The translations under genes were made by a program, and so were the position numbers. The notes beneath the pieces are model-generated. The model was given only the letters and a program-made list of their open reading frames with translations, ran no database searches and had not been told where the DNA came from. A DNA stretch of 15,492 bases from the NCBI GenBank assembly GCA_012064415.1, contig SSNU01002981.1, positions 1 through 15,492 of the forward strand, written 5' to 3'. Origin of the DNA: Gyrodactylus bullatarudis. Taxonomy: Eukaryota > Platyhelminthes > Monogenea > Gyrodactylidea > Gyrodactylidae. How positions within the stretch are numbered: the stretch's first letter is position 1; each line of letters opens with the position of its first letter. Positions 11,101-15,492 of the stretch are shown here, piece by piece.

Positions 11101-11316
11101 AATAATATATCGCCTACAACTATGACCTTGAGTAGTGGTGAGGACAAGTCCAATTCAACGACCAATCAGAATAGACAAATCGATACTATTGGTTGTAGTG
11201 ATACGAATAATATTATTTGCAAGGCTGATTCGAACGGTCTGCCTCCTTATAATACAAAACAACATCATGCTGGATATGTCATTGGCAGTCCGAATTACTC
11301 GAGCAGTTTTGTTTAA
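1830..11316 (+). CDS. Protocadherin-like cadherin receptor, 3' four exons (5' partial)
   Basis: The exons are 1830-2128, 5726-6469, 8905-10594 and 10682-11316. They join in phases 0, 0 and 1 to give about 1122 residues. The product is a single-pass calcium-dependent adhesion receptor of the plasma membrane. In order it contains the tail of one cadherin repeat, six further repeats, a juxtamembrane linker, a transmembrane helix (10480-10557) and a cytoplasmic tail of roughly 220 residues. Calcium-linker motifs are visible at 1931 (DVNDNVP), 5936 (DINEYDP), 6323 (DVNDESP), 9256 (DENDNGP), 9586 (DKNDNAP) and 9937 (DVNDNSP). Signal peptide and N-terminal repeats are outside the window. One partial plus six repeats would total seven if the partial one is EC1, the number typical of vertebrate delta-1 protocadherins, but more may exist upstream. 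No laminin-G or EGF domains and no recognisable catenin-binding tail are seen, so a protocadherin-type receptor is favoured over a classical cadherin. The exact orthologue is not identified. Confidence 0.88.
2129..5725 (+). other. Cadherin intron, about 3.6 kb, AT-rich
   Basis: The intron runs from GTGAGT to TACAG and joins exons in phase 0. It contains an AT dinucleotide tract (about 3978-3989) and many short A/T runs. No recognisable gene or transposon was found in it. One stretch (3425-3652, discussed in the findings) has a coding-like reading frame behind a good acceptor, but its fit to the cadherin fold is poor. Confidence 0.8.
5726..6469 (+). CDS. Cadherin gene, second visible exon
   Basis: It comprises 248 codons, phase 0 at both ends. 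It completes the repeat begun in the previous exon (GPDASSFSLEK ... PITVEIQDINEYDP). It then encodes one whole repeat (VIPESMPV ... HASDND ... LDYESGERRF ... ADVNDESPRI) and starts the following one (FSVDENRPVGSFIAK). The acceptor is TTACAG and the donor AAG|GTAAGC. The first linker motif is degenerate (NEYDP instead of NDNxP). Confidence 0.9.
6470..8904 (+). other. Cadherin intron, about 2.4 kb, with microsatellites
   Basis: The intron runs from GTAAGC to TTCCAG and joins exons in phase 0 with continuous cadherin homology (SFIAK joined to IHVSDKDSG). It contains an AC repeat (6556-6576), ATA/TTA trinucleotide runs (7227-7240, 7427-7449) and a 16-bp perfect palindrome (7663-7678). A 97-codon open frame at 8374-8667 resembles nothing I know and is probably chance. 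No RNA gene or transposon was recognised. Confidence 0.8.
6556..6576. repeat. (AC)n microsatellite
   Basis: About ten and a half uninterrupted AC units lie just downstream of the exon ending at 6469. It is intronic and likely polymorphic in length. Confidence 0.95.
8905..10594 (+). CDS. Cadherin gene, large third visible exon with transmembrane helix
   Basis: It comprises 563 codons plus one base. It finishes one repeat (IHVSDKDSG ... TDENDNGPRF) and encodes two full repeats (ending DKNDNAPEL and DVNDNSPIF) and the membrane-proximal repeat (ETPVDTVIYQV ... LILASDGGANQS), which lacks a terminal calcium linker as expected. A linker of about 50 residues rich in Glu, Lys and Tyr follows, then a hydrophobic helix (IAMGLGIGLIFIMAICLTAI and onward) ending in the short basic stop CNTKQN. 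LDRE-type strand motifs are present (FDRE, LDRE twice). The large exon covering several repeats plus the membrane span is typical of protocadherin-type genes. The donor is AATT|GTAAGT. Confidence 0.93.
10682..11316 (+). CDS. Cadherin gene, last exon: cytoplasmic tail
   Basis: It follows an 87-nt intron (10595-10681). The split codon T|AT gives Tyr and the frame continues from ATG at 10684 to TAA at 11314-11316. The tail is polar and Ser/Thr/Tyr/Asn-rich. It begins with a cysteine cluster (TRLLCCGLC) near the membrane, a possible palmitoylation site, and ends SSFV, which fits a class I PDZ ligand (S/T-x-V/I/L). I see no armadillo/beta-catenin-binding region of classical cadherins. An internal start at 10684 as a separate gene is unlikely, because the splice phase joins perfectly to the upstream exon. 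Confidence 0.88.
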
Positions 11317-11392
11317 AAACTTTGCACCTCTCCCCCAGTGGGAGACTCCCACCCTGTAATCAATTTGTATAGATTTATGAAAGAGATTTGAA

Positions 11393-11398
11393 AATAAA
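11393..11398 (+). other. Polyadenylation signal, cadherin gene
   Basis: AATAAA lies about 77 nt after the stop. A short GC-rich hairpin (GTGGGA..TCCCAC, 11338-11352) lies in the 3' UTR between them. A second AATAAA at 11499-11504 could serve as a distal site. Confidence 0.7.
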
Positions 11399-11584
11399 CT
11401 TACTCAATTAAAAACAAATTAAAAGAGAGAATTTTATACTTTTGCATTGAGAAGTGAGCAACTTCAAACGTAGCCATGGCCTTCTCTTCCTTCGAGCCAA
11501 TAAAGTCTCTTTTTCAGAGTTGCTTAGATTAATCTAGACTCTAGAGGGAATATTTTATTATCAAATACATTATTATCGATATTG

Positions 11585-11917
11585 ATGACGTGGAAGATGT
11601 TATTGATGAGTATACTGATGATGCAGTGGTTCAGTTGGTCAGTGAAGAGGGATTATCATTCCATAGACTTGCAGTCGGATGCAGTCACTAGTTTTTTATT
11701 TGGAAAGTTTCGTTTCTTTGAAAACTTCCCGGGTCTGGTGCCAACTTACAATTGTAATAAATCAAATGAGAGAATTTACTGCCTGAATATGTCAGGGAAA
11801 CTATGCAGGGATCTAATTGAGAACTTGGCTAATAGAACAACGGATTCGTTTAAGAAGGAATGGTCGGCTCAGCTCACTCAACTTTTACAATTCCAACAGA
11901 CTACAAGCCGGAATTAA
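11585..11917 (+). CDS. Candidate small secreted glycoprotein, 110 aa, unrecognised
   Basis: I do not recognise a family. Read from ATG 11585, the product starts with a signal-peptide-like segment (basic MTWK, then a hydrophobic MLLMSILMMQWF core, ending near Ser19). It has three cysteines (57, 66, 74) and three N-glycosylation sequons (N58-K-S, N68-M-S, N83-R-T), followed by a helical, charged C-terminus. An AATAAA sits 8 nt after the stop, supporting a real transcript end. The alternative is that the upstream part is coded in another frame: bases 11578-11637 read as an acidic peptide (DIDDVEDVIDEYTDDAVVQL) that joins the same downstream frame if 11638-11674 is a 37-nt intron (GTCAGT..TGCAG). 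The C-terminal 80 residues (from 11675) are common to both models. It could also be a chance frame. Confidence 0.5.
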   Translation: MTWKMLLMSILMMQWFSWSVKRDYHSIDLQSDAVTSFLFGKFRFFENFPGLVPTYNCNKSNERIYCLNMSGKLCRDLIENLANRTTDSFKKEWSAQLTQLLQFQQTTSRN

Positions 11918-11924
11918 TTAGTAT

Positions 11925-11930
11925 AATAAA
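11925..11930 (+). other. Polyadenylation signal for the 110-aa frame
   Basis: AATAAA begins 8 nt past the stop codon at 11915-11917, giving a very short 3' UTR. It lies about 85 nt from the polyadenylation signal of the convergent YIPF gene. Confidence 0.5.
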
Positions 11931-12013
11931 TTTAATTATTAATTACTAAACAAATGATTCATTATGGATGTTGTGTAAAAACTCCAACGAATAGTGGAAT
12001 AAAAAAACACAGA

Positions 12014-12019
12014 TTTATT
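12014..12019 (-). other. Polyadenylation signal, YIPF gene
   Basis: AATAAA on the minus strand lies about 105 nt beyond the YIPF stop codon (TAA at 12125-12127). Confidence 0.7.
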
Positions 12020-12124
12020 GAAATAATAATAACACATGAGAAGTACAAATACATGAGACAAATGTAGTATATGTTGGTCAATCATGAGTGGTTGTTAGAG
12101 TCTTGTGTAGGATATATGGTTTTG

Positions 12125-13631
12125 TTAATTGCTCAATTTTGGTGCAGGCTCCAGATCACTTGCTGTTGGTTCCTCCTGGATCGGAGTTGTGGAAAAGAAA
12201 CAAAACTGAAAAGTTTAATGAAATTTTAGAGAATTTACCGCTGTAACATGCATAGATTATTTGAGAATGAAGGCTAGTAAAAAGATATTTTAATCCTAGA
12301 ACACTCCAGAGAGATTTGGAGAAATTCTAAGTGTGTCTGAGGAATGGATAAAATTGAATTTTGCCAAGTATATTGATAGAAGTAGCGCGAAACAGACCAG
12401 AAGAAAACTAAAGCAAGACAAGAAAATATTCTACTCACAATTGGAGCCCTTTACTCTAGATCTATGCTAATTTTAGCTGAAGATTATGCACTACTTGGAT
12501 CTTAACTATTTTAATGAGATCCTTTATTGATGGTATATGAAAGATGTTTAGTATTTCTCTGCAAATTTCTTATCAGACTATAAGTTTAGTAGATCATTTT
12601 TAACATTTTCAATTATTACTAAACATTGGCCAGTTGTGATCATGGTAAAACTAATTACTAATAATTAGAGCCTCAAAAAATTATACCGTAAAAATATTTT
12701 CTAAGATCTCGAAAATTTGAAGAATAGTATTTTTCGATTTTAAGTTATACTTTATAAATTTTAAGACCTTTTAACTTTAAACAGTTACTAATAAATCACT
12801 CACTAAAAGAACCATGTGAAAGATGAAATTCAACAGAATAATCGCAATCAGTGAGACCACTAGAGCCTTTCGATTGTGACGAACAATTTCCTCTCTGAGA
12901 ACTTTCATGAAGGAATAGGACACCAGGAGGGTAGCTCCAACACACAATATCCACTGGAGCACTTGATTTTGTATGATCCAAAGAAACTACAGTTAAAATA
13001 CAAATATAAAACAACGAAAATATGACATTTCTAATGAAATCTTACAGCTAGTGGAACAATTGTAATGAGGGAGTATCCCGAGAGAGAGAGAAAGTGTACA
13101 AATCCACATTGGTATTTATTCTCTTCGATCAAGGACTCATCAGTAATTGGCAATTCTGAGGCTTTCTTAGACTTGAGATATTTCAGAGATAGCCAAATAG
13201 CTGTCGATATGATGAACCAATAGTTGTATATTAACAATGAGGCCAGTGTAACTGAAAATAAAAAATAGTTTATGAGAGAGCCTACCCTTTTTAAAGTCAT
13301 AATGCCAATCGATGGCCTTTCTAGAAGGGGAATAAGCGAAATCTGAAATATTTCCACAAACAGCTATGATGAAAATCAAAGAGGTGGCTATCCAAAATGG
13401 ACCATAAAGGTCAGGCGGAAATAGAAATTGACTATCATCGATCTTTTTTATTGGATTCAGAGCAAAAAGCATTCTATAAGTAACTTTGTTGACATCTACG
13501 TCAAAGTAGGGCTGTAGGATGCTGAGACCGAACATTTTTGACTTGCTCTGACCTTCTGACCCATCATCACTCGGTAAATTGGCTCCCTGAGTGGGCTGAT
13601 TAGTCTGTTGAGATTGTTCCTCTTCAAGCAT
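12125..13631 (-). CDS. YIPF1: YIPF1/YIPF2-type Golgi Yip1-domain membrane protein, complete
   Basis: The exons on the minus strand are 13631-13286, 13251-13046, 12986-12804 and 12205-12125, giving 271 aa; the human relatives are slightly over 300. Family members are five-helix proteins of the Golgi that interact with Rab GTPases in vesicle traffic. Features seen: a hydrophilic Gln/Ser-rich N-terminus (1-33); the YIPF1/2-like PYFDVDVNKV (41-50); the Yip signature DLYGP at 74-78 and a second GY at 174-175. Hydrophobic helices lie at about 77-97, 117-137, 165-188, 192-212 and 223-249, with a short acidic C-terminal tail (PIQEEPTASDLEP). The start ATG is preceded in frame by TGA. All four exons join in phase with uninterrupted homology. 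Without the last splice the frame would end early, after LLVSDLLVTV. It is head-to-head with the BPNT2 gene. YIPF1 and YIPF2 are not separable by eye, so the symbol is provisional. Confidence 0.9.
12206..12803 (-). other. Third intron of the YIPF gene (598 nt)
   Basis: The donor TTA|GTGAGT (12803) and acceptor CTTTTCAG (12206) join two phase-0 exons and supply the end of the fifth helix plus the C-terminal tail. AT-rich; nothing else was recognised within it. Confidence 0.8.
13252..13285 (-). other. 34-nt intron of the YIPF gene
   Basis: GTAGGC ... TTTTCAG splits codon 116 (G|TT, Val). Removing it joins DFKK to VTLAS, as in the family (human-type FRKVSIAA). Retention would shift the frame and lead to an early stop. 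The pyrimidine-rich second half includes a run of six T. The neighbouring second intron (12987-13045) is 59 nt. Confidence 0.88.
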
Positions 13632-13757
13632 TTTATAAATTCAAACAACCAATTCATCTTCAGCTTTTTATTTTTAGGTGAGACAATTTCGAAAATTTTT
13701 ACTTTGACATTAAAAAACTGATTTCTCATTAATATTAATACACTTTCCTGAGAAACT
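13632..13757. promoter_or_regulatory. Divergent shared promoter and 5' leaders, YIPF / BPNT2
   Basis: Only 126 bp separate the two start codons, and both frames have an in-frame TGA upstream of the ATG. The interval must therefore hold both 5' leaders and the core promoter elements. A CCAAT box is visible on the plus strand at 13649-13653. No clear TATA box is well placed, although a TATAAA lies 5 nt upstream of the YIPF ATG on the minus strand, too close to act as one. Bidirectional function is inferred from spacing. Confidence 0.65.
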
Positions 13758-15068
13758 ATGCCTGTTTTTAGGTTAAGCTCATACGGTGTGTTCGTCCTGG
13801 CAGTATCGTGTATAACCTTCCTTTTATATTTCCTTTCAAGTCAACAGAGTATAGCCATCACAAAATCTCCAGTTGTAAGCATTCGACGGTTACTCACAAC
13901 TTCAGTACATTTGATAGAAAAGAGTGGTCAGCTGATAATAGACTACAAAAATAAGAATCCTATCAAGAATCATACAAAAATCTCCCTCGAAAAAGAAGAA
14001 ATCTTTACTGATGTAGACATTCTCTCGCATAATTATTTATCAAATGGCTTCCTCAAGAGCATCCCAGGCATCCAGTTGATTTCAGAGGAGAAATCACAAG
14101 ACTACTCCTATTGGGACTCTGTAGAGCTGCCATCAAATGAAGACTTGTCAATTATCAATCGTGTAGACAATAAGGATCTCTACTTGCCGTTGAGTGATTT
14201 AACTGTTTGGATCGATCCTCTTGATGCTACACAAGAATTTTCGGAGGGTCTCTATGAATATGTTACAATTATGGTTTGTGTAGCATTTAAGGACCATCCA
14301 ATTATTGGAATTGTCAGTCAGCCATTTCATAAAAAAATTTGTACGTAAGATTGACTCTCTCCATTTGACTAAAATTACAGTTTGCTTATTTTATGTATTT
14401 TTCTGGTTTAGATTGGGCCTGGGAACATTTTGGAGTGTCTGAAGACCTGGAGAATCTTTACAATACAGCAAAAGATACCCCCAACAGCTTGGATACACTA
14501 AACATTACTCTATCTCGTTCACATTTATCCCCGGGGATTGAAGATGCCCTTAGGAAATCTTTCAAGGACCCCGTCAGGATAATCAGGTCTGGAGGATCTG
14601 GCTACAAGACTCTACAATTGATCGAGAAAAAGGCATCTCTCTACATTCATCCAGAGTCTATCAAAAAATGGGATATTTGTGCACCAAACGTCCTTTTGAA
14701 TGCTGTAGGAGGAGGCCTAACCAATATTGAACCGTTCAATCAGCCCATTGATTATTCTTCTCACAAGTCTAACCATGTAAGTTTCATTGAAACCCAAAAT
14801 TTAGTCATTGGATCAATATCTCAGTATATTATTTCTGTTAGTAGATATAAAAGGAATAGACATCAGAATCAGATAGATTTGATTTTAATGTAACAGAATA
14901 ATTTATTTGAATTGAATATCTACTACTGAGTAGATCAAAAGTAAAAGTAATAAATCTTTTTAGATAAATCGTAAAGAAGGCATATTCGGATACACTGAAA
15001 GTGAATTAGCCAACAAATATAAAATGGAATTGAAAAAATTCCTTAAGACCTATCAACAAACAAATTGA
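13758..15068 (+). CDS. BPNT2: Golgi-resident 3'-phosphoadenosine 5'-phosphate phosphatase (BPNT2/IMPAD1/gPAPP), complete
   Basis: The exons are 13758-14340, 14412-14776 and 14964-15068, in phases 1 and 0, giving 350 aa (human about 359). The family hydrolyses PAP, the by-product of Golgi sulfotransferases, to AMP and phosphate, and so supports glycosaminoglycan sulfation. The protein has a signal-anchor helix at about 8-27 (type II membrane, lumenal catalytic domain). The lithium-sensitive Mg-dependent phosphatase motifs are complete: FTDVD (83-87), SEE (109-111), DPLDAT (153-158), a GGSGYK loop (255-260) and KKWDICA (279-285), with WD supplying the last metal ligand. A sequon occurs at N225-I-T. 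Introns are 71 and 187 nt. Reading through the second intron would instead end the protein at 14893, losing the conserved C-terminus (EGIFGYTES). The start ATG has an in-frame TGA just upstream. Confidence 0.93.
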
Positions 15069-15099
15069 AGACAGCCCTTTTTTCCAATAACATAATATT

Positions 15100-15105
15100 A
15101 TTAAA
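15100..15105 (+). other. Polyadenylation signal (ATTAAA), BPNT2 gene
   Basis: ATTAAA lies about 31 nt downstream of the BPNT2 stop. The stretch 15106-15288 up to the convergent gene's signal shows no other feature. Confidence 0.55.
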
Positions 15106-15288
15106 TGTCCCATATGTATTACCTTGTATAAAGATATTTTGTATTCATATATACATTCATGTATTCTAAATCAAAAAGATTGCCATTTCACTGATAACTT
15201 ATTATTCGCTCGTATCTTTACAAAAGTCTCAATGATAGAATTCAACTTGTTTTTGAGCGAGAGTAAGACCTGAAGCATATATGATCAT

Positions 15289-15294
15289 TTTATT
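15289..15294 (-). other. Polyadenylation signal, lectin-like gene
   Basis: AATAAA on the minus strand lies about 67 nt past the stop at 15362-15364. Another AATAAA overlaps the stop codon itself (15361-15366). Confidence 0.55.
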
Positions 15295-15361
15295 CAAAAG
15301 TCACATTGAAAACACTATCGGTTGTATTTCAGATTATATTTCAGAAAAATTACAATTTCAT

Positions 15362-15492
15362 TTATTCGCAGATACCACGGAAGTAATATCTATTTGCACA
15401 GCTGTAGTTGGAGAGTTTGTTCTTATCAGCACCAGAACCTATTACGACCAGACATGAATGGAAATCAGAAGCTCCATAGGGATCTTCTGAAC
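15362..15492 (-). CDS. C-type lectin-like domain protein, C-terminal fragment (5' partial)
   Basis: The last 42 codons and stop of a minus-strand gene run off the right edge. Three cysteines are spaced 17 and 9 residues apart (HSC ... NYSC ... RGIC), and the chain ends YYFRGICE. This matches the end of C-type lectin-like domains, where the last disulfide-forming cysteines flank the WND strand and the fold ends in a YFICE-like motif. Here the WND position reads LSN, so the aromatic and acidic residues of the calcium/sugar-binding strand are missing. Carbohydrate binding may therefore be altered, or the domain may be protein-binding. With so short a fragment, another cysteine-rich secreted fold is possible. 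It is tail-to-tail with BPNT2. Confidence 0.62.
   Translation of the reverse strand, partial: SEDPYGASDFHSCLVVIGSGADKNKLSNYSCANRYYFRGICE

Noticed and set aside
11155..11352. 65-codon minus-strand open frame over the cadherin tail and 3' UTR
   Set aside because: Antisense to a supported exon, with no family similarity.
13496..13729. 77-codon minus-strand open frame covering the YIPF start region
   Set aside because: Out of frame with the conserved YIPF sequence, Lys/Asn-rich, and overlapping the 5' leader.

Overview
This is an AT-rich animal nuclear DNA window. It has spliceosomal introns (GT..AG, 34 nt to about 3.6 kb), AATAAA/ATTAAA polyadenylation signals, a multi-exon cadherin gene, and two single-copy eukaryotic Golgi genes. 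Gene content, compact introns in the small genes and an intact-looking piggyBac-type transposon suggest an arthropod, possibly a copepod. The copepod placement is an impression, not something the sequence proves.

Layout, left to right. (1) 1-953: right-hand part of a piggyBac-type DNA transposon. It carries a 5'-truncated transposase reading frame with all three catalytic aspartates and a C-terminal cysteine cluster, and ends in GGG followed by a TTAA target site (954-957). (2) 1830-11316 (+): the 3' four exons of a large protocadherin-like adhesion receptor, comprising the tail of one cadherin repeat, six further repeats, one transmembrane helix and a cytoplasmic tail of about 220 residues. 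Its 5' exons lie outside the window, so the transposon probably sits in one of its introns. (3) 11585-11917 (+): a small candidate secreted protein of 110 aa, unrecognised, with an alternative spliced reading. (4) 12125-13631 (-): a complete four-exon YIPF1/YIPF2-type five-helix Golgi protein (271 aa), including a 34-nt intron. (5) 13632-13757: a 126-bp shared divergent promoter region. (6) 13758-15068 (+): a complete three-exon BPNT2/IMPAD1-type Golgi 3'-phosphoadenosine 5'-phosphate phosphatase (350 aa). (7) 15362-15492 (-): the last exon portion of a probable C-type lectin-domain protein, running off the right edge.

The YIPF and BPNT2 genes are head-to-head and both products are expected in Golgi membranes, so shared transcriptional control is plausible. 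The small gene and YIPF are tail-to-tail, as are BPNT2 and the lectin-like gene. Exon joins were chosen by splice consensus, reading-phase agreement and match to the family, without transcript data. No prokaryotic features, CRISPR arrays, rRNAs or tRNAs were seen.
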